DNA from: Burkholderiaceae bacterium
GTDB taxonomy: Bacteria > Pseudomonadota > Gammaproteobacteria > Burkholderiales > Burkholderiaceae_B
NCBI GenBank assembly: GCA_017983955.1
Contig: JAGOAJ010000012.1
Coordinates: forward strand, 1-64,000
DNA: 64,000 nt
Direction: 5' to 3'
Under the pieces are notes generated by a model, which was not told where the DNA came from, made no database searches, and saw nothing but the letters and a program-made list of their open reading frames with translations. Made by a program: the position numbers and the translations under genes. Numbering within the stretch: the stretch's first letter is position 1; each line of letters opens with the position of its first letter. Positions 25,954-35,049 of the stretch are shown here, one piece after another.

Positions 25954-27087
25954 CTAACTAACAATGGGGCCAGGGGCTTTAATTTGCTTCATCAGGTTGT
26001 CGTTCCATTTCCCTTCGACGACGACATGACCCGCAGCACCCAGCTCCATGGCTTCGATCAGGTTGTGGTTGACGTAGGCATACACCCCGGGCTGCTTGAA
26101 GGTGTACAGCGCCGCGCCAGCCGAACCGCCTCGTATAAACCAGGTTTCCAGGTTCTTTGCAGGGGCGTTGTCGAACTTGCCCAGTTCCCAGACCCAGTCG
26201 CCATGTCCGCCTATCAAGTGAGGACGCGTATCGCGGTTGGCCTGTGAATGTATAAACAACACGGTTTCACCCACATTGGCCTTCATGGCGCCGTCACCTG
26301 TCAGGGCGCCGACCTTGCCGTTGAACACCACGTGCGTAGGTATCAGTTTGCGCATGGCCTCAAGGCTGTCGGCGTAGCTGTCCGCCATATTGTCGTAATG
26401 CTTGTAATTGCCCTTTTCATCCTTGGGGATATATAGATCAAACTCGCCTATGGTGTAGGCTTTGTCATACTTCAGCGCATTGCCATCCGGATCGCGCAAA
26501 CCGGTACGCGGCAACACCATGACGGTGCCGTGCATGCCGGCCACTACGTGCCAGGCCACCATGCCTTCGGGTGCGCAGTGGTAGATAAATGTGCCACTAC
26601 GATCCGCCTTGAAACGCAGGGTAGCCTGTTCGCCCGGATTCACGTTAGTCAGCGATGCCCCACCCAGCGCACCGGTTGAAGCGTGAAAGTCGATGTTGTG
26701 CGGCATTTCGTTGCTGGCCGGGTTGATCAGCGTTAGTTCCAAGTAATCGCCTTCGTGTACTACCATGGTGGGACCAGGCATGGAGTCATCAAACATCATT
26801 GCCTGCATAGTCGTGCCGTCATCATCAATGATGATTTTCTTTTCAGTGATGCTCATGGTGAACTCAACCACACGCGGTGCGGGGCCTACCGACTGCTCGT
26901 GCTTGTGCACAAAGGGCGGCGCAACCAGATCCACCTTGATACGCTGTAGTTTGCCGATATCTGCTTCGGTCAAAGCAACGGAAGCGGCGGTGTCGGGTTT
27001 GCCCTTGGCGAAAGCCGGTACCGCGATTGCTGCCGTTCCTGCCATAGCGCCCAAACCTGCTGTTTTTAGAAATGAACGACGTTCCAT
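25954..27087 (-). CDS. nirK: Copper-containing nitrite reductase (NO-forming)
   Basis: Reduces nitrite to nitric oxide in the periplasm. It has 377 residues with a Tat-type signal ([17 protein letters not shown] ... AFA). All copper ligands are readable. Type 1 site: H130 (MPHN), C171 (YHCAPEG), H180 and M185 (AWHVVAGM). Type 2 site: H135 (DFHA), H170 and H341 (YVNHN). D133 matches the active-site Asp, and the [13 protein letters not shown] loop holds the catalytic His. Ligands and length indicate a functional class I enzyme. It is divergent from a Crp/Fnr regulator, with a cytochrome c downstream. Confidence 0.96.
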   Translation of the reverse strand: MERRSFLKTAGLGAMAGTAAIAVPAFAKGKPDTAASVALTEADIGKLQRIKVDLVAPPFVHKHEQSVGPAPRVVEFTMSITEKKIIIDDDGTTMQAMMFDDSMPGPTMVVHEGDYLELTLINPASNEMPHNIDFHASTGALGGASLTNVNPGEQATLRFKADRSGTFIYHCAPEGMVAWHVVAGMHGTVMVLPRTGLRDPDGNALKYDKAYTIGEFDLYIPKDEKGNYKHYDNMADSYADSLEAMRKLIPTHVVFNGKVGALTGDGAMKANVGETVLFIHSQANRDTRPHLIGGHGDWVWELGKFDNAPAKNLETWFIRGGSAGAALYTFKQPGVYAYVNHNLIEAMELGAAGHVVVEGKWNDNLMKQIKAPGPIVS

Positions 27088-27273
27088 AATAATGCTCCGT
27101 TTATCAAAAGTTTTTGTGTTGCATGGCAGCCTCTGTGGCTATGTATCCATTTAACCTTTGATCCGGCCAGCCTTCTTTGTCGTAGCGCAAACTTCCAGCA
27201 TGTTAATTGGGGTTATCCCTAGATTTCAGGTGCATAACAGTGAAATGTTAGAATCCAGCCACGCCATTGGTAA

Positions 27274-27374
27274 TTCCATTACCAAAGCGATCATGAACGC
27301 GAAGGCGAAGCGCAGACATTACTGGCGTAAGGCAAGCAAAGCCGACAAAGTGCACGGTCGCTTTGGTAATGGAA
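27274..27374. repeat. 101-bp interspersed repeat, copy B
   Basis: The second copy, inverted relative to copy A and the same length. Terminal inverted repeats are perfect for 17 bases (TTCCATTACCAAAGCGA). The core 27304-27349 matches copy A at 43 of 46 positions, but the arm sequences differ. The element ends 12 bases before the start of the Crp/Fnr gene, so it occupies the intergenic region between nirK and that regulator and would form the leader of its transcript. TAA flanks both ends. In the other strand a chance frame reads VGFACLTPVMSALR, as in copy A. Confidence 0.85.
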
Positions 27375-27386
27375 TAAGGACATGTA

Positions 27387-28124
27387 ATGCCTACTAAACT
27401 TAGCCGGTCATTAATCAAAAATCTTGACCTGTTCCGGCGCATGTCTGATGACGCGCTGGATGCCCTGCTACCACTTGCCCAGACCCATCTACTGTCTACC
27501 GGGGATGCGGCCTTCCGCCAGGGGAATAATGCTGATCACTTCTATGTACTGCTGCATGGCAATCTGAAGGTGGTTCAAAGCACCCCTGATGGCGAACAAG
27601 TGGTAGTGCGCTATGTCGTTCCAGGCGAAGTTTTTGGGATTGCCCACGCCATGCGCCGCCCCACCTACCCAGCCACCGCCCAGGCCGTCCACGAAAGCTT
27701 GGTGCTAAGCTGGCCTTCCAGCACTTGGGACCAGTTCACCGCCGACAACCCGCACTTTGCCCTGAATGCCTTGCAAACCGTGGGGCAACGCCTGCAGGAT
27801 GCCCATGCGCGCATACAGCAGCTGTCCACCGAAGAAGTCGAGCAACGCGTAGCACGCGCCATTTTGCGACTGGTTGACCAGTCGGGCAAAGAAACTGACG
27901 AAGGCATAGTCATTAACTTTCCTATCACCCGTCAGGAAATTGCTGAAATGACCGGCACTACGCTGCATACGGTAAGTCGACTGCTTAGCGGCTGGCGCGA
28001 TCGGGGGCTGGTCAAATCAGGCCGCAAACGTATCGTCGTCTGCGCGCTGGACGAGTTGATACGACTGGCTGAAGGTCCTCAAATCGCAGCCAATACAACA
28101 AGCAACGATTCCCAGCCTGTATAA
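27387..28124 (+). CDS. Crp/Fnr family regulator, probable NO-responsive (Nnr/Dnr type)
   Basis: A 245-residue regulator with a cyclic-nucleotide-like sensor domain (about 20-130), a dimerisation helix (about 135-165) and a winged helix ending with PITRQEIAEMTGTTLHTVSRLLSGW as the recognition region. No cysteine cluster is present in the N-terminal part, so it is not an oxygen-sensing Fnr. Position between nirK and a nirV-like gene suggests NnrR/Dnr, which sense NO through heme. The start is an ATG behind AAGGACATGTA. I could not find a clear TTGAT-N4-ATCAA box in the nirK upstream region. Confidence 0.82.
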   Translation: MPTKLSRSLIKNLDLFRRMSDDALDALLPLAQTHLLSTGDAAFRQGNNADHFYVLLHGNLKVVQSTPDGEQVVVRYVVPGEVFGIAHAMRRPTYPATAQAVHESLVLSWPSSTWDQFTADNPHFALNALQTVGQRLQDAHARIQQLSTEEVEQRVARAILRLVDQSGKETDEGIVINFPITRQEIAEMTGTTLHTVSRLLSGWRDRGLVKSGRKRIVVCALDELIRLAEGPQIAANTTSNDSQPV

Positions 28125-28135
28125 AGCCATCAGGG

Positions 28136-28969
28136 TTAAATCTCCTGCACCAGCCTGAAGCCCAAATGATTAGGCGGTATGCCTACCGAGCAGGCACCCG
28201 ACTTGGGATCGCGTATGAAATCCGTGATATAGCTGATGTGACGGCCACCCAGGACACGCACCCCACAGTTTTCGCCGCTCAGGGCCAGGCCATCAGCGCC
28301 GATATCCTGATATTGGCGGGTATGGCAGTCCGTGGTCCATTCCCAGACATTGCCAGCGACATCCTGCAAGCCGGTTGACGACGTACCAAAATAGCCAAAC
28401 ACCTGCGGTATAGGGTTGGCGTCCGATTTACGCTGAGCCTCGAGCTTGTATTCAGCCAACCAGCGCTGGGCCGGATCGGTGCTGTCGTCAAACTCCAGCA
28501 CCGCGTCTTCTAGATAAGCAGACCCCGCGGCATGCGCCCATTCCGCATAACTAGGCAGACGATAGCTTTTTCCTGTGCGAACCGACAGCCAATGGGCATA
28601 AGAGCTAGCATCGCGCCAACTAATACCAACGGCGGGCTTATCCGGCGCGTGGGCGGCACGAAACCCCTTATCCAGCTCGCGACAGGCTTTTTCCGACACG
28701 CATTGGGCGTACTCTGCCTGGCTGACATGGCGCTTCATGATGACAATATCGTGGTCAAAACTCTGAGTAACACGCGCCGGGCTGACCGGCATGCCGTTAC
28801 GCAGGTATTCGCCCGGCGGCACATAAGTGACCGTGCCAGGCGGTATGCGCACCAGTTCTGTAGTGTCGGGCGGGCTACTATCCTGCCCCCCACCAAACGC
28901 CACATAGGTGACCCCACCGATCATGGCCAAGGCAAAGGCGACAGCAGTTAATGTGACGGATTTACGCAT
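28136..28969 (-). CDS. Formylglycine-generating-enzyme-like protein (NirV-type)
   Basis: A 277-residue exported protein. The start is the ATG at 28969 (MRKSVTLTAVAFALAMIGGV), with an N-terminal membrane or signal segment. The SUMF1 fold is shown by HVSQAEYAQCV, PAVGISWRDASSYAHWL, YRLPSYAEWAHAA, GLQDVAGNVWEWTTDC, VLGGR and LGFRLV. Members of this family named NirV accompany nirK in other denitrifiers, though their role is not known. It is convergent with the Crp/Fnr gene, 12 bases apart. The substrate-binding cysteine pair of true sulfatase-modifying enzymes cannot be confirmed. Confidence 0.83.
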   Translation of the reverse strand: MRKSVTLTAVAFALAMIGGVTYVAFGGGQDSSPPDTTELVRIPPGTVTYVPPGEYLRNGMPVSPARVTQSFDHDIVIMKRHVSQAEYAQCVSEKACRELDKGFRAAHAPDKPAVGISWRDASSYAHWLSVRTGKSYRLPSYAEWAHAAGSAYLEDAVLEFDDSTDPAQRWLAEYKLEAQRKSDANPIPQVFGYFGTSSTGLQDVAGNVWEWTTDCHTRQYQDIGADGLALSGENCGVRVLGGRHISYITDFIRDPKSGACSVGIPPNHLGFRLVQEI

Positions 28970-29079
28970 GATGGCACCCCTAAAAGCTGGTCCCTTATCC
29001 ACACGGATAAGGGTATAGCTCTATTGGATGCGATTATGGGCGGACGGTCTTTGTTGCAGCGCAAACAGCGCAGAACGAA

Positions 29080-30075
29080 TTAGCTAACCCCGGCGGCGCT
29101 GGCTTGTTCGTCGGCATGATAGGACGAACGCACCATGGCGCCTACGGCGGCATGGCTAAAGCCCATGGCATAGGCTTCACGTTCCAGCATCTTGAATATG
29201 TCGGGATGGGCGTAACGCAATACGGGCAGGTGGTGCGCCGAGGGCTGCAAATACTGCCCTATAGTCAGCATATCCACATTGTGGGCGCGTAGGTCGCGCA
29301 TCACTTGCAGGATTTCCTCGTCGGTTTCGCCCAGCCCCAGCATCAGGCCGGATTTGGTCGGCACGTTGGGATGCAACAGCTTGAATTCGGACAGCAGCTT
29401 CAACGAGTGATGGTAATCAGAACCGGGCCTGGCTTGCTTATACAAACGCGGCACAGTTTCCAGATTGTGGTTCATGACATCTGGGGGGCTAACGTTCAAG
29501 ATAGCCAAGGCGCGCTCTAGACGAGCACGAAAATCTGGAACCAGCACTTCAATGCGGGTGGAAGGCGACAGTTCGCGCACCTTCTGTATGCACTCCACAA
29601 AGTGGGCAGCACCGCCATCGCGCAAGTCGTCACGGTCTACGGAAGTAATCACCACGTAAGACAGCTTCATAGCAGCAATGCTGCGTGCCAGATTTAGCGG
29701 TTCGTCTACATCCAGGGGATCAGGTCGGCCATGGCCTACATCACAGAAGGGGCAACGGCGCGTGCATTTGTCACCCATGATCATGAACGTGGCCGTGCCT
29801 TTGCCAAAGCATTCCCCAATATTGGGACAAGAGGCTTCTTCGCACACGGTGTGCAAATTATGTTCGCGCAATATGCGTTTGATGTCGTGGAAGCGCGAAC
29901 CTGGGGCTGCTGCCTTGACGCGTATCCATTCCGGCTTTTTAAGGCGTTCGGCCTGTACAACCTTAATAGGGATACGCGACGTTTTATCAGCCGCCTTTTG
30001 CTTCTGAGTGGGGTCGTAAGCCGCCGGACGTACGGTGGGCTTACGGGTGACGGCTTGATCGGAAGAGGTAGGCAT
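29080..30075 (-). CDS. lipA: Lipoyl synthase
   Basis: A radical-SAM enzyme that inserts two sulfurs into protein-bound octanoate. It has 331 residues from the ATG at 30075 ([18 protein letters not shown]). The auxiliary cluster motif [12 protein letters not shown] and the radical-SAM motif CTRRCPFCD are present, followed by the [11 protein letters not shown] block. It lies downstream of lipB with an enoyl-CoA-hydratase-like gene in between and a 187-base gap. The longer frame upstream is not conserved sequence. Confidence 0.96.
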   Translation of the reverse strand: MPTSSDQAVTRKPTVRPAAYDPTQKQKAADKTSRIPIKVVQAERLKKPEWIRVKAAAPGSRFHDIKRILREHNLHTVCEEASCPNIGECFGKGTATFMIMGDKCTRRCPFCDVGHGRPDPLDVDEPLNLARSIAAMKLSYVVITSVDRDDLRDGGAAHFVECIQKVRELSPSTRIEVLVPDFRARLERALAILNVSPPDVMNHNLETVPRLYKQARPGSDYHHSLKLLSEFKLLHPNVPTKSGLMLGLGETDEEILQVMRDLRAHNVDMLTIGQYLQPSAHHLPVLRYAHPDIFKMLEREAYAMGFSHAAVGAMVRSSYHADEQASAAGVS

Positions 30076-30262
30076 ACAGTATCCCGCAGACGATATGGCG
30101 CCTGCATACAAAAGTGACAAACGCACCCGCGGCACTATGTAAAGCCTGGCGGGCCGTAAAACATCTGGCTATTTTAACCCATAGGCCCTACGCCCTGCCA
30201 ATACCCCTGCCCTGCAAGCAGTCTTAACCGACCCGCCTGCCTGGCTATTCCTATGACCAGGC

Positions 30263-31048
30263 TTAGCGGCCCTTCCAGATAGGGGCACGTTTTTCCGTAA
30301 AAGCGTCTATGCCTTCGGCCACGTCTTCTGCCATCATGTTCACCGCCATCACCTTGCTGGCGTAGTCATACGCAGCACATAAGTCCATGCCGCGCTGCTG
30401 CTGGAACATGGACTTGCCTGTACGCACGGCCACGGGGCTTTTGAAGCAAATGGTTTGCGCCAAGGTATCGGTGGCCGCATCCAGTTCGTCGGCGGCTACT
30501 GCTTGGTTGATCAGGCCATTGTCCAGTGCCTCGGCGGCACTGATGAAACGGCCAGTGATTAGCATTTCAAACGCCCGTTTGGCGGGAACATTACGCGTAA
30601 GCGCCACTGCAGGCGTAGAACAGAACAACCCCACATTGATACCTGACACCGCAAACTTGGCCGTGTCAGCCGCAACAGCCAGATCACAACTGGCCACCAG
30701 TTGGCAACCTGCCGCTGTGGCCGTGCCCTGCACTTTGGCAATCACAGGCACGGGTAAATTCACTATGCTTTGCATGACGCGTCCGCAACGTGCGAACAAG
30801 TCTTCGTAATAGCCCTGATCAGGGTTGGCGCGCATTTGCTTCAAATCGTGGCCAGCGCAGAACGCCCGCCCATTGGCAGCCAATACTACGCACAACACGT
30901 CGTCATCCTGAGCGACAGCATCCAGGGCTTGCTGCAAGGCATCCAGTAGCTCTTCAGACAAGGCATTGAATTGCTGTGGACGGTTCAGCGTCAACGTCAC
31001 CACACCATTGTCTTTCTGGTTTAGCAACACAGGGCTGTCTGTTGTCAT
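30263..31048 (-). CDS. Crotonase-family protein (ECHDC3-like)
   Basis: A 261-residue crotonase fold. The oxyanion-hole segments AFCAGHDLKQM and GTATAAGCQLVASCDLAVA are intact. The block FAVSGINVGLFCSTPAVALTR resembles the ECHDC3 subfamily and lacks Glu at the first catalytic position (corresponding to rat Glu144), so hydratase activity is doubtful. It sits 19 bases after lipB and before lipA, in what looks like one operon dacA-dat-DUF493-lipB-this-lipA. Its link with lipoate synthesis is unknown. Confidence 0.82.
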   Translation of the reverse strand: MTTDSPVLLNQKDNGVVTLTLNRPQQFNALSEELLDALQQALDAVAQDDDVLCVVLAANGRAFCAGHDLKQMRANPDQGYYEDLFARCGRVMQSIVNLPVPVIAKVQGTATAAGCQLVASCDLAVAADTAKFAVSGINVGLFCSTPAVALTRNVPAKRAFEMLITGRFISAAEALDNGLINQAVAADELDAATDTLAQTICFKSPVAVRTGKSMFQQQRGMDLCAAYDYASKVMAVNMMAEDVAEGIDAFTEKRAPIWKGR

Positions 31049-31067
31049 AGTATGTCTCCGATAGTTA

Positions 31068-31727
31068 TTATTCAGGGCAACGTGCCGTCAGGGCAGCCAT
31101 TAGGGCGCTGGCCAGCAAGTCGCCTGCTTGTGTCACAGTAAGCTGTACGCCACAGCGACGCAAATCCACCGACTGTAAATCGACGTAGCCGCAGGGGTTA
31201 ATGCCATGGAAAGGCGATAAGTCCATGTCCACATTCAGCGCCAGGCCGTGATAAGCACAACCATGACGTATTTTTATGCCCAAGGCGGCAATCTTTGCCA
31301 GTTCGTCTGGGTTTCCAGGAGAGCTGGATGGCACAGGCACATACACACCCGGTGCCCCAGGCTTGCGGCATGCGCCATGCAAACCCAAATCCTGCAGGGT
31401 GCTGATCAGCACGCCTTCCAGTAGCTCGACGTATTCTTTGACGTACAGTTTGTAGCGGCGCAAATCTATTAAGCAGTACACCATGACCTGGCCTGGCCCG
31501 TGATAAGTCACTTGGCCGCCACGGTCGGTATAGATCACGGGGATATCCGCCGTATTCAGTACGTGTTCGGGCTTGCCAGCCTGCCCCAAGGTATAGACCG
31601 GCGCATGTTGGGTCAGCCACAACTGATCGGGCGTATCAGGCTGGCGCCTTTCTGTGAAGTCGCGCATGGACTGCCAGACCTGGTCATAATCGGCCGGACC
31701 AGGCAGCCACAGGGCACTGATGGCCAT
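31068..31727 (-). CDS. lipB: Lipoyl(octanoyl) transferase
   Basis: Moves octanoate from acyl-carrier protein to lipoyl domains. It has 219 residues, with the [20 protein letters not shown] motif and a cysteine/lysine active-site region ([15 protein letters not shown], where the invariant Lys and the acyl-Cys in INPCGY are expected). It follows DUF493 by three bases and precedes the crotonase gene. Confidence 0.95.
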   Translation of the reverse strand: MAISALWLPGPADYDQVWQSMRDFTERRQPDTPDQLWLTQHAPVYTLGQAGKPEHVLNTADIPVIYTDRGGQVTYHGPGQVMVYCLIDLRRYKLYVKEYVELLEGVLISTLQDLGLHGACRKPGAPGVYVPVPSSSPGNPDELAKIAALGIKIRHGCAYHGLALNVDMDLSPFHGINPCGYVDLQSVDLRRCGVQLTVTQAGDLLASALMAALTARCPE

Positions 31728-31730
31728 GGC

Positions 31731-32012
31731 TTACAGAATCACAGACACCATGTGGTGTCCGTGCAAGCTGCGATAAAGTTCATCCAGCTGCTCACGCGAG
31801 GTCGCACGCACAGTAAACGTCAGCCCCAGATAGTTGCCGCTTTTGCTGGGACGCATTTCTATCGTGCTTAGATCAAAATCAGGATCGAACTGCAACACGA
31901 TTGCGGCCAGGGTTTGCGCCATTTCGGGGTGAGCCTTACCCATGACTTTAATGGGAAAGTCACTGGGATAGGTAATCAGCGATTGTTCGGGGGGTATATC
32001 ACCTGGGGTCAT
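31731..32012 (-). CDS. DUF493 (YbeD-type) protein
   Basis: A 93-residue ACT-like protein (LITYPSDFPIKVMGKAHPEM ... YRSLHGHHMVSVIL). The family is regularly placed directly before lipB, as E. coli ybeD is, and is proposed to be a regulatory or sensing domain. It is tightly packed between dat and lipB. Confidence 0.9.
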   Translation of the reverse strand: MTPGDIPPEQSLITYPSDFPIKVMGKAHPEMAQTLAAIVLQFDPDFDLSTIEMRPSKSGNYLGLTFTVRATSREQLDELYRSLHGHHMVSVIL

Positions 32013-32020
32013 GGTGTTTA

Positions 32021-32890
32021 TTATCCTTGCAAGGCCGCAATGGCTTGATCATAGCCCTGGCGTAGCGCGGCATATACCGAGCCCGGCTGGCCATTACCTA
32101 CGGGGCGGCCATCATACGACGTAATGGGTAACAGTTCTTTGGTGGCTGACGACAGCATTAATTCGTCAGCATTTTCCACTTCCTGGCGCGATACGGGTCG
32201 CGCATTAAACTCGATACCTGCCGCATCGGCTAATTCTTCCAACAAGCCATAACGTATGCCTTCCAGGATCAAGTTACTACGCGGCGGCGCCAACAACACG
32301 CCGTCCTTGGCCACCCAGATATTGCTTGCGGAACCTTCAGTCAGATAACCATCGCGAAACTGCAGCACATCATCCACCCCGGCATCCACGGCATGCTGCT
32401 TGGCCAACACATTGCCCAGCAAAGATACCGATTTGATTTCGCAACGCAGCCAGCGTATGTCTTCTATGCCAACCGCGCTTAGGCCCTGCTGACGCAACAA
32501 TTGAGTGGGGCGGGTAAACGGCGACACCATGCAGAAAACAGTAGGGCTGACATCGTCAGGGAACCCGTGGTCACGCTTGGCCACGCCACGCGTGACCTGA
32601 ATGTAAACCATGCATTCGCCCAGGCCAGAACGTTGCAGCATGCCTAAGACCAAGGCTTCCCAGTCGTGGCGCTGCAGGCCGGTTTCTATGCCTATGGCAG
32701 CCAAGCTGCGTTCCAGGCGAGCCAGATGACCGCTCATGCGAAACGGCTTGCCGTTATAGGCCGGCACCACATCGTAAATGCCATCGCCAAAAACAAAGCC
32801 ACGATCCAGGACAGACACTTTGGCGTCACCCAAACGTATGTAATCGCCATTCAGATAAACAATACTGTCGTTATCGACGTTAGGGATCAT
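32021..32890 (-). CDS. D-amino-acid transaminase (class IV)
   Basis: A 289-residue fold-type IV PLP enzyme. The Schiff-base lysine is K153 (EIKSVSLLGN). The sequence YIQVTRGVAKRDHGFP matches the D-alanine aminotransferase signature rather than branched-chain aminotransferase. TEGSASNIW is the phosphate-binding part. It makes D-glutamate/D-alanine interchange and would feed peptidoglycan synthesis, consistent with the upstream dacA. It is 10 bases downstream of dacA. Confidence 0.88.
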   Translation of the reverse strand: MIPNVDNDSIVYLNGDYIRLGDAKVSVLDRGFVFGDGIYDVVPAYNGKPFRMSGHLARLERSLAAIGIETGLQRHDWEALVLGMLQRSGLGECMVYIQVTRGVAKRDHGFPDDVSPTVFCMVSPFTRPTQLLRQQGLSAVGIEDIRWLRCEIKSVSLLGNVLAKQHAVDAGVDDVLQFRDGYLTEGSASNIWVAKDGVLLAPPRSNLILEGIRYGLLEELADAAGIEFNARPVSRQEVENADELMLSSATKELLPITSYDGRPVGNGQPGSVYAALRQGYDQAIAALQG

Positions 32891-32900
32891 GAGTCAGCCT

Positions 32901-34217
32901 TTATTCGAATAATAAACGGATTTTGTCCCAGATCCGACCAAAGAAGCCAGCCTCTTGGACATCGTCCATGACATAGAGTGAATTTTCACGCAAGGTTTTG
33001 CCATCCAGCGACAGCGTCAGGGTACCGACTTTAGTGCCCTTGGCCAGCGGGGCAATTAAGGGCTGGGTGTAACGCGCAACGGGCTCAACCTGAGGGCCCA
33101 TGCCGCGCGGCACAGTTACCCAAGTAGGCTGCAATGCGCCCAGGCCAACCGTCTCTGCTTTGCCTTCCCAAACGCGAGCGCTAACCGCCGGTTTTTCATT
33201 ATCGTAAAGTTTGATGGTGTCAAAGTTCTGGAAACTCCAGTTCAGCAGCTTAAGACTGTTTTCTGTGCGCGCCGCATCACTGGCGGCACCTACCACCACG
33301 GTCACAATACGTCGACCATTGCGATTGCCGGTAGCCACCAGGCAATAGCCTGCCGACTGAGTATGACCCGTTTTCAGGCCATCCACCGTTTCATCCGCCC
33401 ACAACAAACGGTTGCGGTTAGGCTGCTTGATGTTGTTGTAGGTGTATTCTTTTTGGGCGTAATAATGCAGATACTGCGGGTAGCGCCGCACCAAGTTACT
33501 GGACAGAATGGCCAGGTCACGCACCGTGGTCAGGTGAGTAGGATCGGGCAAGCCCGTAGAGTTCACGAAATGGGTGTCGCGCAAACCCTGACGCGCCGCT
33601 TCGTCATTCATCAAGGCGGCGAACGCAGATTCACTACCCGCCACGGCTTCAGCCAAGGCGACGGTAGCATCATTACCCGATTGCACAATCACGCCACGCA
33701 ACAAATCGTCCACAGAAACCTGGGTATTGGGCTTGACGAACATCCGCGAACCTTCGGTTTTCCAGGCGTTCTCGGAGATATTGACGGTTTGGTCCAGGCT
33801 TAGCCGTTTATCTTCTATGGCGGAAAATACCAAATACGCCGCCATCAACTTGGTCAATGAAGCGGGTTCGACGCGCTCGTCAGGTCCCACAGCAGCAATA
33901 ATCTGGCCACTATTAACATCCAGTGTCAGCCAGGCCTTGGCCGTCAGGTTAGGCGCAGGCACGGTTGCCAGTTCGCCCACGGTCGTAAAGCCGGCCATGG
34001 CGGCAGTCGATGAAGGGGTACTGATAGCCGCTGTAGATAGCGGCGCTGGAGTCGCGGCGCCAGGCTGGGTTGCTGTAACGGATGGACTATTGCTTGGGGC
34101 AGTCAGATTGGTCCCGGTCGCTTGGGATAGAACCAGAGCGGGCGCTATGGACAATGCCAAACCCGCCGCCAAGGAAGAGAAACGCAGGGGCAAAAAACGA
34201 AATAAAGTCATGGGCAT
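32901..34217 (-). CDS. dacA: D-alanyl-D-alanine carboxypeptidase (PBP5/6 type)
   Basis: A periplasmic penicillin-binding protein that trims the terminal D-Ala of peptidoglycan stems. It has 438 residues: signal peptide (about 1-32), then a low-complexity Ala/Ser/Thr/Pro stretch (about 33-78) longer than usual for the family, then the catalytic domain with SxxK (ASLTK, about 117), SGN (QSGND) and KTG (LKTGHT), and the beta-rich C-terminal domain with an amphipathic tail for membrane attachment. It begins the operon with dat, DUF493 and lipB. Confidence 0.93.
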   Translation of the reverse strand: MPMTLFRFLPLRFSSLAAGLALSIAPALVLSQATGTNLTAPSNSPSVTATQPGAATPAPLSTAAISTPSSTAAMAGFTTVGELATVPAPNLTAKAWLTLDVNSGQIIAAVGPDERVEPASLTKLMAAYLVFSAIEDKRLSLDQTVNISENAWKTEGSRMFVKPNTQVSVDDLLRGVIVQSGNDATVALAEAVAGSESAFAALMNDEAARQGLRDTHFVNSTGLPDPTHLTTVRDLAILSSNLVRRYPQYLHYYAQKEYTYNNIKQPNRNRLLWADETVDGLKTGHTQSAGYCLVATGNRNGRRIVTVVVGAASDAARTENSLKLLNWSFQNFDTIKLYDNEKPAVSARVWEGKAETVGLGALQPTWVTVPRGMGPQVEPVARYTQPLIAPLAKGTKVGTLTLSLDGKTLRENSLYVMDDVQEAGFFGRIWDKIRLLFE

Positions 34218-34263
34218 ATCAAGTTAGGGGCTCGTCGGGAAAAACAAACGGCACTGTAAACGT

Positions 34264-34269
34264 ATTATA
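34264..34269 (-). promoter_or_regulatory. Possible -10 element upstream of dacA
   Basis: TATAAT on the minus strand, about 47 bases before the dacA start, but no good -35 at 17 bases. A hairpin with 8-bp arms CTACGCAG/CTGCGTAG lies just upstream (34278-34300). Only a weak suggestion of a promoter. Confidence 0.25.
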
Positions 34270-34345
34270 GGCAGAGCCTACGCAGGCTTACACTGCGTAG
34301 CCAAGGATTACGTCATGAAACGCAAGCGTGTGCAACATCTGGAAA

Positions 34346-34990
34346 CTACATAGCAGCCAATCGCTGCTGGACTAGCCGCCTTAAGATAAGCAGCTTGCCG
34401 TGAAAGAAATGCGAGGCCTCGGGGATAACGACTACTGGCAAGGCACGCGGACGGGCAAAGTCCATAACTTCAGACAAGGGGACGACTTCATCCTGCTCGC
34501 CATGGATTAACAAGGTATCGTCAGGCAAGGTCAAATCGCCCTTACTAAAGCGACCTACCGCCGACCCCACCAGTATGACCGCATCCGGCACAGTTTGCTG
34601 AGTATTGGCCAGTTCAGAATACACCCGGGCGGCCACCCCTGTACCAAATGAAAACCCTGCCAGTACCCACTTACCCGCAGCGGCCTGTGGCTTGGCCTGG
34701 GTAAATTGCTGCACCAACTGCAGTATGTCAGCAGTTTCACCCACCGCATTATCAAACTCGCCTTCGGAAGTGCCCACGCCACGGAAGTTGGGACGCACAG
34801 CGATCAGGCCCTGTTCCAGGCAGGCCCGGGCGATAGTGGTGACCACTTTATTGTCACGCGCGCCGCCCTGCAAAGGATGGGGGTGCAGCACCAATGCCCA
34901 ACCGACAGGCGCATCAAATGGAATATCAAGGACGCAGTCTATGGCGCCAGCGGCACCCTGGAACGTGATTTTTTCAGTACGGGCTTGCAT
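34346..34990 (-). CDS. Alpha/beta hydrolase (COG2945 family)
   Basis: A 214-residue alpha/beta hydrolase. GxSxG-like nucleophile elbow AGFSFGTG, an N-terminal HPHPLQGG segment, FRGVGTSEG and a C-terminal HFFHG histidine region fit COG2945, whose substrates are unknown. It precedes dacA on the same strand with a 128-base gap. It is divergent from birA. Confidence 0.85.
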   Translation of the reverse strand: MQARTEKITFQGAAGAIDCVLDIPFDAPVGWALVLHPHPLQGGARDNKVVTTIARACLEQGLIAVRPNFRGVGTSEGEFDNAVGETADILQLVQQFTQAKPQAAAGKWVLAGFSFGTGVAARVYSELANTQQTVPDAVILVGSAVGRFSKGDLTLPDDTLLIHGEQDEVVPLSEVMDFARPRALPVVVIPEASHFFHGKLLILRRLVQQRLAAM

Positions 34991-35049
34991 AAGGCTTCAG
35001 CTCAATAAAGACAATGCCATAATACCCTACACGCCCCTTCTTTTTCATC

